A stretch of 64,000 nt of DNA, taken from the NCBI GenBank assembly GCA_004335835.1, contig RWJK01001354.1, forward strand, positions 1-64,000, read 5' to 3'. The notes below the pieces were generated by a model. The model had not been told where the DNA came from and did not search any database. It saw only the letters and a program-made list of their open reading frames with translations. Both the position numbers and the translations under genes were made by a program. Of this stretch, positions 1-14,194 are shown piece by piece (position 1 is the stretch's first letter; every line of letters starts with the position of its first letter). Source of the DNA: Scenedesmus sp. ARA3 (lineage: Eukaryota > Chlorophyta > Chlorophyceae > Sphaeropleales > Scenedesmaceae).

Positions 1-2458
1 TGCCAGGCAGGTGACCAGGTTCTTGTGCTCCTGGAAGGTCATCACAGGCTCGATGCCTGGCCCGGCCACACCAGGCGCCATCACGCGGTTGAGGTCGTAG
101 AGGCTGATCTGCAGCGGTGCAAGGCAAACGGCAGCGGCAGGATGCAGTGCATGTTGACGGTCGGGTGGTGCAGGCTGAACTGCAGCCGTGGGCGGGAGTG
201 CCGCAGTGCGAGGCGGTGCATGTGGAGGGCGAGCAGTGCATGTTGCAGTGTGGCTGTTGATAGTCAGCAGTCGCAGCAGCATGCAGCAGCAGTAACAAGA
301 GCAGCAAGAAGCAGACGGCATGTAAAGGTGCCCTTCAAAAGTTGTGTGTCCCACCTATACCAAATCAGTGATTGACTAATTGATTGATTAATTGATTGAT
401 TGATGGATTGATTGATTGATTGATGGATTGATTGATTGATTGTGTCCCACCTGCTCCTGGAAGGCACCGCTAGGCAGGCGCACGCTCTCCCCTGTGATGA
501 GGTTGGGCGTGCCAGGCAGCGCGCGCACCACAGCAGTCATGTCCACCTCCTGGCGCATGATGTCACCACTGACGCAGCAGCAGCAGCAGCAGCAGCAGCA
601 GCGGCAGGCACGTGCTGTGGACATCATGCAATGCAGGGTGCAGGCATGCACTGTGCCAGACGAAAGAGTTACTAGCGCTAGTAGGGATACTGTGCAGATT
701 CAGGTACAGCCTCATCGAACGCAACTGCGCAGCAGGGATGACAAGCTACATACAATGATTATCATAGGTCCTAAGACGCCTGCCAAACCCTGCCCACTCA
801 CCGCGGCGCAAAGCCCTGGTTTGGCCGGCCGTCATACACTGCAATGCGCGACTTGTATGCGCCTGCTGGCGGGTCGTAGATGCCGCACATGAGCAGCAGC
901 TGGTTGGCCAGCTCCACGTCAAGGCAGCACACATACATGCCTGGGCTCTCAATGCTGTTGTGTGTTGTGTTGACAAGTGTTGCGGAGACAAGCGCGGGCA
1001 GTAACAGGAGGGACAAAGTGGCTGGTCAGCATATGCACATGCCTGGGCTCTCAATGATGTTGTGTGTTGCGGGTGGGAGGTGTTGCGGGGACACGACGGG
1101 GCAAAGACAGCAGAGACAAAGTGGCTGGTCAGCATATGTACATGCCTGGGCTCTCAATGATGTTGTGTGTTGCGGGTGATTGGCAAAACATCAAGCAGGA
1201 GCAGATGGTAAGGTGGCCGGTCAGTGGGACAGAAGTGAGACGCAGTGCGTCTCATGGTCGATCGCTTGAGATGACAACGCGGTTCATTGGACTTGGCAAA
1301 GCTGCATGCTGCACCAAACAAGCCTATAGTTTGAAATAGATGGAGCTCAACCAGGCTGTTTTAAGCAAGAAACAAGGGTTACGCAACGTTGAAGCTCCTG
1401 CTCGCGCCACTCACGTCTTCTGCACGCGGCCGTCAGTGCCCCACACCGTCACCGGCACATCCCTGCCGCCCGAGAACAGGTGCTGGCTGGTGGGGTCCCA
1501 GCCCAGCGTGAAGTAAGTGCCCCCGGGCTCAGCACCCAGAGAGGGGCTGCTGAAGGTGCCAGTGACACCCAGCCGCAGGCTGGAGCGGTTGGGGCCTGCA
1601 GGCGCTGCTGCTGCTGCTGCTGCTGCTGCTGGGGGCGCGGCGCCGGCTGCTGCGGGCGGCGCTGCTGTGGGTGCTGCTGCTGGCACGGTGACGCCCGGCT
1701 GCGGGGCAGAGGATTTACAACAGTCAAGCAGCAGTGGATGTGTTGGGATACGGAAGGAACTGGTTGCGCTGATTGAGTGACTGATTGCCGCAGCCGCACT
1801 GTGCAGGCAGCCACACGCTCCCCCCAGCCAAGTTGCAAACACATTTGAATTGCATAATGGCCCCCAGCACCTAACCACGCTCCTCCTGCACCTCCCAACA
1901 CAGCAACACGTAGCAAATGCACAGCATGTCACCCAAACATCACAACATAACATAATGTAACACCCAACCCCACCTGCTGCGGGCGGCTGCGCTGCATGTT
2001 GTTGTTGATCCACTCGATATCATACTGGAAGGCCGGCTCAGCCACACCATCCAGCACGCCAAACAGGCTGGCCAAAAAAGCCGGGTTTGCTGACCCCAGC
2101 TTGGCCCTGCAGCGCTCCACGGTCTTGCCCAGCGTGGTGATGGCGGCGGCGCGCTTCTCGCCGTTCTTCAGCAGCTTCTCGATGGTCTGGATGGCGCCTG
2201 CGCAGCGATTTGTACGTGAAGCAGTAGTTGAATTTGTAATCAATGCAATGCACAAGGATGCGCATGCGTCTCGCCGTTCTTCAGCAGCTTCTCGATGGTC
2301 TGGATGGCGCCTGCGCGGTACAACGGCAGAAGAGTATATGACGACACGTGGCCCACAAAGTCCAGCCTACCACTGCCTGCTGTTGCTGCTGCCTGCTGCC
2401 CTACCCTGCCTGCCCAGCCGCCTCACCGTCAATGCCCACAAAGTCCATCTCGCTGTTG

Positions 2459-2490
<32 letters not shown>

Positions 2491-4701
2491 GCCTGCTGCC
2501 CTGCCCGCCCTGCCAAGCTGCCTCATCGTTGATGCCACGAAGACCATCTTGCTACTGCCTGCTGCTGCTGCTGCTGCTGCTGCTCCCCAATCCCTGCCCA
2601 GCCGGCTCACCATCTATGCCCACAGAGTCCAATTTGCTGCTGCCTGCCAGCCTGCTGCTGCTGCTGCCCTGCCCACCCTGCCGAGCCAACACGAGCTCAC
2701 CGTCAATGCCCACAAAGTCCATCTCGCTCAGCACCGCAAAAGCGTCTGCCTGCAGGTAGAACTCCTCACGGCGGCTGGCGCCAGCAGCACGCTTCTGGTT
2801 CAGGTGGCCCAGCACCTGGCACAGCAGCAACATTTTACCACATGCCGCCGTTAGTGACTGCTTGATTGCGTGAATTGCCAGGCGCTGCGCTGCTGGAACA
2901 GGTGGTCCAGCATCTAATGCAGCATCAGCAGCAGTTCCAAACCTGCAGCCATTTACTCAACTGCTGTATTTAGTCATTATTGCAGGTGCTGCGCTGCTGG
3001 TTCAGGTGGCACCTGACGCAGCATCAAGATACGGTTGGCCCCCAGCCTCCTGCCCCGCACCTTTGCGATGACCTTGCTCTTGATGTTGTCCCTCACGCCC
3101 TCCGGCAGCCGCGGCAGCACGTGCATGTACGGCGCCTGGCAGCAGCAGCGGCAGCAGCAGCAGCGGCAGCAGCAGCAGCGGCGGCAGCAGGAAACTTGGT
3201 CAAGGTAACGTGATCAGATAATCAGATGATCCCAAGGAGCTACAGCAGCTCATCAGCAGCTGCAGCCAACGCGGCGTGTCAGCTGCTCCATGTATGTCCG
3301 CAGTTGCTGCACTGCATCTCTGTGTTGTCTGGCGCTGTCCACAACACCCACAACAGCAGAAACAGCACCCACGGCGGCCTCAGCTGCAGCCAGAGCTAAA
3401 ACTCGGGCCGCTCACCACACCTGCTGCAACAACTGGGGTCAACAGCAGCGGCAAGAAAGGCGCCCTGACGACTTAACCACAGCACACGCAGCACTCACTA
3501 CGCCCAGGTCTGCGCCGGGCGGCTGCAGCAGCCCGGGGTCGAAGGCCACCCCGAAGAACGCCTCCAGGAACTCCTCCTGCAGCGCCTGGGGGGGCAGCGG
3601 GCTGGAGCCAAACAGGCGGCCCAGCTCCGCTGACACCTGCAATGATTGAAACGCGTGTGAATGATGAGTGGTGAGCGCTAATAGGTAATGGGAAGAAGAC
3701 AATTTGGAGCCAAAGACACGGCCCGAGCTGTGCAGGTGCAGGCAGATGTGTGCGCTCAGAATGTGTTTGGGAGGTTGTGCATTTCATGAAGCAGCATGCT
3801 GTGCTGGGGAGAACAGCCGGCCCAGCTGTGATGACAGCTGTTGTGAGGGCACACTGTGCAAGTTGCAGATGTTGTGCAAGACAATGTTGAAAAGTGGCCA
3901 GATGCACGTATAGCACCATAATCCTGCCTGCTGAGCGCTGGTGCAAGTTGGCAAGTACGCCAACCATGTTCGCGGAGGGACATACTGCAGCAAAGGAAAC
4001 CAAACCAACTGGGCATGTGCACTGTGAGCTCAAAACGCAGCAGCGTACAGCACAGCTACAGCTGTCTTCACTCACTGCATCCAGTTGAGCTGCATCCCCC
4101 AGCCTCCTCAGCTGCTCGCTGAACATGCGCCGCGCATCCTGCGGCGTTGCAGGTGCCGGCGGCGGCGCTGCTGCTGCTGGCAGGGGCATAGCCATCGGCA
4201 CCACAGGTACTGCTGCTGGCGGGCCTGCTGCTGCTGGTGGCGCGGCCGCAGCTGCTGCTGCTGCTGCTGCTGCAGTGGGTGTGGGTGCACTGCCCTGGCT
4301 GCTGCCGCGCCTGACGCGCACATGGTCTGTGAGTTGGCTGCAGAGCAGTTGATAGCGTAGGTGGTAATGCAGACGGAACAGCGTGATCAGGGAAGAAGGT
4401 TCTCAAGCCTTTCTCAATCAAAGCATGATGGCTGCGATGCTGGTGACTATGTTTGCGCTGCCACTTTTGTTCCAATGCAAGCGTGCAGGTTTGCAGGAGG
4501 TTTGGAAAATTGCTGTGTCATCAAACAGTGCCATCCTCTGCACACACCACTCCACCACAGCAGGACACAGTGGCAGCTGCTGCCACAGCATACTGCACGT
4601 GCCAGGCTGCAAACCTCTGGCACTCACTTGAGCGTGCGTAGCAGCTCATTTGCTAAATCAAACTCGTGGGGTTCGAGATTGACCTCGATCTGTATCTTCA
4701 T
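1..4701 (-). CDS. WD40-repeat protein of unknown function, 3' end off the window
   Basis: Ten exons join with consistent phase: 4701-4628, 4337-4076, 3636-3499, 3135-3061, 2815-2701, 2197-1974, 1698-1415, 954-802, 568-451 and 108 to the left edge. The start is the ATG at 4701 (MKIQIEVNLEPHEF). The N-terminal half reads as alpha-helical, with segments such as LPRLPEGVRDNIKSKV and TIEKLLKNGEKRAAAITTL. An Ala/Pro linker partly encoded by triplet repeats follows. The C-terminal half reads as WD40 blades: TYFTLGWDPTSQHLFSGG then VPVTVW, ELANQLLLMCGIYD then SRIAVYDG, and ISLYDLNRV then EHKNLVTCLA. I do not recognise the family; helical N-terminus plus C-terminal propeller suggests a scaffold or complex subunit (inference). 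The gene continues left of base 1. Exons are supported by splice borders and phase only, and a small exon could have been missed between 3499 and 3135. Confidence 0.65.
369..442. repeat. ATTG/GATT tetranucleotide repeat in an intron
   Basis: Imperfect array of ATTG units interrupted by ATGG and TAAT variants. It lies in the last visible intron of the WD40 gene, directly beside the donor of the exon ending at 451. The motif TGTGTCCCACCT at that donor is echoed at about 346-357 on the far side of the array. Confidence 0.9.
937..1177. repeat. Tandem copies of an exon 5' edge (WD40 gene)
   Basis: The exon start and acceptor at 954 (plus-strand motif ATGCCTGGGCTCTCAATG) occur at 937, 1039 and 1142. 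The two intronic copies sit in 63-base units, 1012-1074 and 1115-1177, which differ at one base and are 103 bases apart. Both lie upstream, in transcript sense, of the real acceptor. Confidence 0.9.
2156..2316. repeat. Duplicated exon 5' edge and acceptor (WD40 gene)
   Basis: The 48 bases at 2156-2203 recur without change at 2269-2316, 113 bases away. The first copy is the 5' end of the exon starting at 2197 with its acceptor. The second is an intronic copy that still carries an intact CAG acceptor. Confidence 0.95.
2422..2728. repeat. Four tandem copies of an exon 3' edge and donor (WD40 gene)
   Basis: The exon end coding FVGIDG and its donor (2696-2728) recurs identically over 33 bases at 2422-2454, and in decayed form at 2522-2553 and 2606-2638. 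CTG tracts separate the copies. In transcript sense the copies at 2422 and 2606 keep the GTGAG donor, while the copy at 2522 has lost it. Confidence 0.93.
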
Positions 4702-5591
4702 CCTGTGAGAGTGCTCCTTGCTGCAGGCTGGGATCCTCTCTGGCTGGATCGGTCAATTAACTACAGCTGCAGCTGCGGCAGCATCCGCACTCTGACAATT
4801 TGCAAAGGAAACAACTGTTTAAGCTATCACCGCACAGCGCGCACTCGCAGTAGTGCCTAGAAGCAGCAGGCCACCTCGTTCTACGCACTCCAGCTGCTAG
4901 CCTCTACGCTGGAGCTCAACCCATACGCACTGGAACGACAATAAAGATGAGCTTGTGCGAAGCCAGCAGTGCAACAACACACCCGCAGAACCGCAACAGC
5001 TGTTGTGGTTTAACTGGGAAGCTCACGTGCGACATTGCTGCTGCAATTGCAGGCTGGATAACTCCAGCTGTGCATGCCGTGCAGGGTGAGCATTCAGTCA
5101 AGTAAAACGTTCCTGCCTGCAGCCCGCAAAACATCCTCTGTTGGTGCAAGTGCTTAGGCTTGTGCAGCCTAGGCTTGCAGTTGACATGGCCTTCAAAGTT
5201 GAGATGGACATGCCTTGACAAGGCCAACCCGGGTGCATCAAAAGGACGCAGCATTGCTGTCGTTGAACCTGGTATATACAGTTACAGAGGTCCTGCTATC
5301 AAAAACAACATGCCAGATGGGTACATGCTGTAGTGCCAGCAGCATTGTACTGCCTTCTGCAGCCACTGCCCTGTTGCTGCAGCCATCAAAACCCCAAGCA
5401 CTGCAGCTGCCAGTGCCACACACCCCATCACTTGCCAACCCAGCAAATGCAACAACCCCTGTACACCCCTGATGCATACATACACAAAATGCTACTGCAG
5501 GGGCAGGTGCCTGCTGCCCACCGCCACTGCGGCAGCCGCTTATCGCTGTCTACTGCTGCACGCGCTCTGCTTGCTGCCTGCTGCTGCTGCT
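4702..5591. other. Intergenic region between PCNA and the WD40 gene
   Basis: No coding exon with good borders found. It holds the PCNA 3' flank and the presumed promoter of the WD40 gene. A minus-strand TGTAA motif, the usual chlorophyte poly(A) signal, is at 5282-5286, about 306 bases past the PCNA stop. I see no clear TATA box or other promoter motif before the ATG at 4701. Confidence 0.5.
5282..5286 (-). terminator. Possible TGTAA poly(A) signal of PCNA
   Basis: TTACA on the plus strand reads TGTAA on the PCNA strand, the canonical green algal polyadenylation motif. It is the nearest one I noticed past the stop codon; a five-base motif occurs often by chance. Confidence 0.35.
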
Positions 5592-8419
<2,828 letters not shown>

Positions 8420-9251
8420 GCTGCTGCTGTTGGGCTACTTTCTGCTGCAGTACTCGCCGCTGACGGGCGTGCGCGCTGATCAAGCGCTGAAAAGAACAGG
8501 AATATATATTTGTAGTGCCTGCCAGTTGATGAAGTATTCACAAGCAGAAGGCGGAGCAATCGGACGACACCACGTTCAAATTGAAAAAAGAGCGGGCTGC
8601 GGACAATGGTGCGGTTGCTGGCAACAGCTATTCAATGTGAAATAAGTAGTAGCCTGCTTTGCCACTGGTACTTTGGCGTAGCATGCGAGCACAGCGTAAC
8701 ACGTCATGACGTGCTGCGCCTGAGGTTCAGACGCATCCCGTAGCGACGGACTTACAGCAACTCTCTAAAACAGGATGTTGTTAAGCTTTCAAGCAGAGGT
8801 AGCGATCAAACGTGCGTTGCTGTAGCCCTGGCTTGCAAGCTCAACTTGCAATGCAGACAGTCCAGTCCCAGTTCCAATCATGCATGCCACATGCAGCACA
8901 GATCTTGCTCAAGACGCCACCAGCATGCCTTGCACAGTGCTGCATAAGTTGGTTTGATAAAGTTACCACTGAGGGAGCTGAGATACGCCTGCCATTACGA
9001 GTCTTCCAACACAGCAGGTGGCAGTTGCCAGCTGCCCTGCCTCTAGCTAGGGTAGCGCCCTGCCGGTATAGGGTAGCGCCCTGTCCCATGCGATGGCCTG
9101 TCCCAGCACTACTGACAGTCAGTGAGCGTCAGGCGGGGGATATGCTGCTCTATGCAGAAAGTCAGTGAGTGAAGCATGCAACACCTATGCCCAGCACACA
9201 ACCGAACAAAGCATAATAGGTCCAGCAGGCAGCATGGCACACCTGCGCCAC
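8420..9251. other. Region upstream of PCNA, no gene found
   Basis: Presumed PCNA promoter and 5' untranslated region. I find no exon with convincing borders and no recognisable TATA box or E2F-like site. The PCNA start codon is at the left end of this region. Confidence 0.4.
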
Positions 9252-9524
9252 CTGCAAGCGGTGTGATCTGACATCCAGCAGCCGTTTGAATTCGTCTTTT
9301 ACATCACTGATGTCTCTGGTATTCACATCGTGCCGTCCGCACGCACATGCTGGCCAGGCACAACAAGCAGGGCTCATGAAAACACCCATACAAGCAAATG
9401 ACAAACTGCAACTAAGCTAGCATACCATCATGCTACTGCTAACAGTTCACACTCAATTTTGTGGATACGGTGTGAGCTGGTGTCCGCCGCACTGTTGGCA
9501 GAGCACACCCGCAAGCTTTGAACT
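9252..9524 (-). CDS. Two candidate exons of an unrecognised gene
   Basis: Exons 9524-9453 and 9315-9252 have AG/GT borders and matching phases. Joined, they read VQSLRVCSANSA... then SSHRIHKIE followed by DISDVKDEFKRLLDVRSHRL, a charged helical segment. No family recognised. They may be 3' exons of the gene at 10744-13240 if that model stops too early, or part of a separate short gene. Further weak exon candidates lie at about 9580-9660 and 9720-9800, but I could not fix their borders. Confidence 0.35.
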
Positions 9525-10610
9525 CTGGCAAACACACACAAAACCACAACACACGTACAACCAGGCATCATACAGGGGCTGCACACGGGCCAAAACACGG
9601 CTGGCCATGGCATCGTTGGTACACACACAACCTCAACGAACATGCAGGCATTATCACTGGCAGCCGACAAAACAACACTGCAACACAGCGCACAGCGCAG
9701 TGTTGATGCACTGCATCATGCTGGCAGTATGCACACTGGTGCTCCTCCACGGGCCGTACCACCCAGGACAAGTACGCCATGTGCACATCTTGAAGAAAAA
9801 GAGTCCTCTGTGACATGCGCCGTCTCTCATGCACTGGTGTTTGTGCGCGTTCTCGCCAAAACTGAACATGGCTGTAAAACAAGCCAGCAAAATAATCTCC
9901 AGCTCCATTGCAGGCACAACAAAGAGCTGCTGCTGCCTCCTCTTGCAGCATGCAGCATGCATCCAGGAGCGCTCCAAAACTGTGCAAAACTCAGCTGTAC
10001 TCCATGGCAACAGCACGTGTCCCCCGAGATTCAAAATTTTGTTGTGACAACATAGTGACAACCTCCTTTTACCCTGTGTGCAACTGCGTCAAAATTGTGT
10101 GTATACTGTGTCACCCACCGGCCCAAGCAAGCCTTGCGCGCAGCAGCACAGCACAGCATGGCTCCTGCACTACACCTATGTCTGCAATCATGACCCCCCA
10201 CCCCTCAAACAGCCTGTGCTTGTAGTCATTGCACACAGCTGCTGTTCATTGCAGCTGGCTCACACAAGCAGCACAAACAGCCCTCTGTGTGCCGCGCTGC
10301 ATGCAACAAGGCGCCGACTATGCAGCGCCTGTGCAATGGCAGCACATGGCAGCACCCCACACGGCTCACGTATAGTAAGCCAAGCAGCTCATCATGCTCA
10401 ACAAGTATCTATATAGATGCATATATGCAGCAGAGCGCGCCGTCGCCATGATGACGCACAGCATCCACAAGTTCGACTCAGTAGTTCTCCGGCACAAGGT
10501 GCTGGTATCATGCAGTTGCAGGCTTCTCCACGGCAGCTCTATGTAGTTGCGGGCCGCTAAACACCACGGATTGTAGATATTGTGTCATGCAGGCCTTCAT
10601 TGTGTGGTTT

Positions 10611-10764
10611 GCAGGCCGCTGACACATACTGCAGCACGTGCAGCCCTTCATGTGGTTTGCAGGCCGCTGACACATACTGCAGCACGTGCAGCCCTTCATG
10701 TGATGTGCAGGCCGCTGACACATACTGCAGCACGTGCAGCCCTTCATGTGGTGTGCAGGCCGCT
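10611..10764. repeat. 48-base tandem repeat, about 3.2 copies
   Basis: Units begin at 10611, 10659, 10707 and (partial) 10755 with the motif GCAGGCCGCTGACACATACT. The last partial unit overlaps the 3' end of the exon at 10821-10744, so the repeat seems to have grown from that exon edge. The unit is a multiple of three and stays open on the minus strand, with a Cys-rich 16-residue period containing CTCCSMC. Confidence 0.92.
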
Positions 10765-10834
10765 GGCCACCACGTGGTCCTCATCATGGATGATGTCAGT
10801 GCTGCCAGAGCCGGGCTTGACCTGCAGCAGCAGC

Positions 10835-10868
<34 letters not shown>

Positions 10869-11454
10869 GCAGCAGCAGCAGCAGCAGCAGCGCGCAGACT
10901 TGAAACAGCGTCCGGAAACAAGCCTGCAGGCTATGAGAGCAGACACGCACACGTTGCGGGGCCAGGCAGCACCACCAGCAACATCCACAGCAGCAGGGCA
11001 ATCATGCACACGCATCATGCACGCAACAACACGCACATGCACTCCAGCCGCAGGCCGGCTGGGTCCTTCCGCACCTGGGTGTGCCCTGAAATGATGTTGC
11101 GCGCCAGCGTCTGCGCCTCCCACCACGTGTCAAAGGTGTAGCCGTCCTGGCTGGTCTTGGTGAAGTCTGGGCCCTTCTCCGGCTCATGGCAGGTGGCGCC
11201 CACAGCCACAATCTCAGCCACCAGCCGCTTCGTGGCGGTCAGGTCCTCCCTGCAGGAGGCAGTGTACATCAAGTGGCAGGCAGTCAGCTCAACAGCAGGG
11301 TAGCACACACGCTGGCTGGCAGAAGCCACGACTGGACATGAGGGCAGCAAACTTGCAGCTGCGTGCAGGGAACCTGCACAGTTCTGCCGAGGTTGCTGAT
11401 GCAGCACAACTACACAGCACTAGTAAAACTACACAGCAGCAGCAATACACACAT

Positions 11455-11494
<40 letters not shown>

Positions 11495-11625
11495 GTGCGG
11501 CTCACTTGATGGCCTTGAGGTCATGTGCGAGGCTGCCGCTGTCCTTGAGGCTGCCGCGCATCTCGATGAGCTTGGAGATGTCTGCGCGCAGCGACGCCAT
11601 CTCGCCAAACAGCGTGGACATCTCT

Positions 11626-11658
<33 letters not shown>

Positions 11659-13240
11659 AGGTGAGGTTCAACACTCTTGCTCAACTGAGCTGCACACTAA
11701 ACTGAAAAGCACTGCACCAGGGCTAGGATATCTTGGATAGGTGTTATGCGGTGCATAGCCGTACGCGACACAACGTGCTGCCTCATCACCTGTGGAGGGC
11801 TGCCCGCTGATGGCTAGCGTGGTCTGCGGGTTGAACTTGGTGATGGTGTAGCCCTCGTCATCCGTGGGCTCCAGCCGCCCGTTGATGCGCACGGAGGACA
11901 GCCCGAAGGCCTCCTTGACTGCGCGCAGCTGGATGCGGCGGTTGACCAGCGTCAGCTTCTCAACCCGGCCCTCGCAGTCCAGGTGCACCACGTTCTCCAG
12001 CGTGTCTGCGGGGGTTGGAAGGGGCATTTTGTGAGGCGCAGGGGGGAGTGGGGAGGCGGCGATCAGTGGAGGGTGGAAGCAGTGTGCAGCTCAGGTTGTG
12101 GGCAAAGATGCACAGAGCAGGGCCAAGAGAATGCCATTCGCATGTGCTTGTGTATTGTGGAGTGCTGTTGCTTGAGTTGTTTTGTTGGCTTGAAAGCGGT
12201 AGGATAGACAGCTGGTGCCAGCAGAGGAAGACAGAGCATGCTGGCAGCAGCATGCTGCTGCGAGCTGACATGCTGACTGTGCAGCCAAGGGCTAGCTGCC
12301 ATTCAGCAGCAGCTGCTGCAGCAAAGATCAGCATGCTGAGCTGCTGAGGTCCATGCGTTGACTGGGCTGCACAGCATGCTACGAAGCGGGCTGTGCGATA
12401 TACTGCCCGCACAAGAGGTCACGACCAAGCACTCCGCACTAATTCTGCACGCCTGACCGCTGCTACGCTGTGCAACAAACATTGCATGAGATTATGTGTT
12501 GTATGCAAAGCGCGTACACCTTCACGCAAATGCATTGCAGAGATCAGAATATATCGGCGACGTGAACTCCGACATGTGCTTCTGCCCTCGTGATCCATCC
12601 TAGCTGTTCACCTGGTGCGGATGGTTCACTGGAGTATTGTGCTACACAGCTTTTGCGGTATGGAAGCACCTGCAGCCATCCACAATGCAAGCTGAGCTCC
12701 AGCAGCAGCAAGTGCACTGGGCTGCACCAACGTGATCGGCTTTCCGTAGAGCTCACCACTGCTTTCAATGGTGGTGTACATCTTACGGACTGCCGGGCTG
12801 TCAAGCCCATGGTACTTCGCTGTGCGAGCATCCTGTAGTGGAGTGTGGGATTGGTGTGTGAACGAACTGGTGAGAGACGACAGAAAGCTACCAGCAAACG
12901 CTGTCGATTGTACTTTGGTTTGCGACGCGCTGTCTTAGTGCAGGGCAGCTGCCAGTCTTATTCCTGGCCCTATACCTCAGGCCCTGACGAGTAAAAGGGC
13001 AGCTACAGTCAGCGCGAAATCATTGTGCAGCTCACAATTGATTGTTCAACTACTTTTATCTGCTTGTGACACCAGATCAGCCGCTCGGACCATGACAGTA
13101 ATCAGCAAAAGGCTTCCCAGCAGCAGCTGCATGTGGGCAAAACCTCAACTGCTGCAGGAGAAAGCAAACTCACCAACACGAAACGTCAAACGCTCAAACA
13201 CATCCATCTGGCCATCCTTTGATGTGCACACGAGGACCAT
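10744..13240 (-). CDS. Hypothetical protein, 238 residues
   Basis: Six exons with consistent phase: 13240-13174, 12819-12757, 12005-11790, 11623-11506, 11249-11075 and 10821-10744. They join into one open frame from an ATG (MVLVCTSKDGQMDVFERL) to a TGA, 238 residues in all. The second acceptor was chosen because the alternative at 12832 breaks the frame. Visible stretches are AKYHGLDSPAVRKMYTTI, a beta-rich block VHLDCEGRVEKLTLVNRRIQ, a likely amphipathic helix MSTLFGEMASLRADISKLIE, and DGYTFDTWWEAQTLARNII. I do not recognise the family and assign no function. The stop falls at the edge of the 48-base repeat, so the true C-terminus could instead lie in exons further left. ATG versus an upstream exon also remains open. 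Confidence 0.5.
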
Positions 13241-13510
13241 GCCTGCTGCACTGCAGGCTATTGCCACTACTGCTTGTCAGCAGCAAGCAGTTATCGAATG
13301 CTGTGGCAGGCAGCTGTGCCAAGGGCTCATCAGTCCATGCACATATTGAAACCCATCAACACAAGCTTGTGCTAGGCACACGCTTGCATCCGAATGCAAA
13401 ACCATGCCTTAAGCAAGCAGCTCTGCATGCTGTCAGCAAGCACTCTCCATGGCGGTGCAGCAGCTGCAGTGCTGAACCAGCGTGCCGCAAGGAAATCCAC
13501 CGCCACAGCA

Positions 13511-13668
13511 TCACGCTTTGCGCGTGCTCTTTGCTGGCGGGTCGATGAAGCTCTCCAGCAGCGTCCTGCCGTTGATGATCTTGGTGGTGAGCACCAGAAA
13601 GCGCACGTTGTTCTCTGGGCGGCTGGACAGGAAGCGCAGCGCACTTATCTGCACACCAACAGGTGCAC

Positions 13669-13708
<40 letters not shown>

Positions 13709-13845
13709 AAGGTGGACAGCGCGGGCTCAGCAGCATGGCACAGCTGATGACAGCACCTGACACAAGCACACAGGCGCAGTACAGGCTGCTTGCGCCCGCA
13801 TGCTTCCGCCACTTGATGCCAGGCATGTGCTGTGCAGAAGCTTGT

Positions 13846-13903
<58 letters not shown>

Positions 13904-14133
13904 NNNNNNNNNNNNNNNNNNNNNNNNNNNNNNNNNNNNNNNNNNNNNNNNNNNNNNNNNNNNNNNNNNNNNNNNNNNNNNNNNNNNNNNNNNNNNNNNN
14001 NNNNNNNNNNNNNNNNNNNNNNNNNNNNNNNNNNNNNNNNNNNNNNNNNNNNNNNNNNNNNNNNNNNNNNNNNNNNNNNNNNNNNNNNNNNNNNNNNNNN
14101 NNNNNNNNNNNNNNNNNNNNNNNNNNNNNNNNN

Positions 14134-14194
<61 letters not shown>

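Noticed and set aside
12757..12832. Acceptor at 12832 for the second exon of the 10.7-13.2 kb gene
   Set aside because: Joining there from the first exon's donor shifts frame into a stop; the acceptor at 12819 keeps phase.
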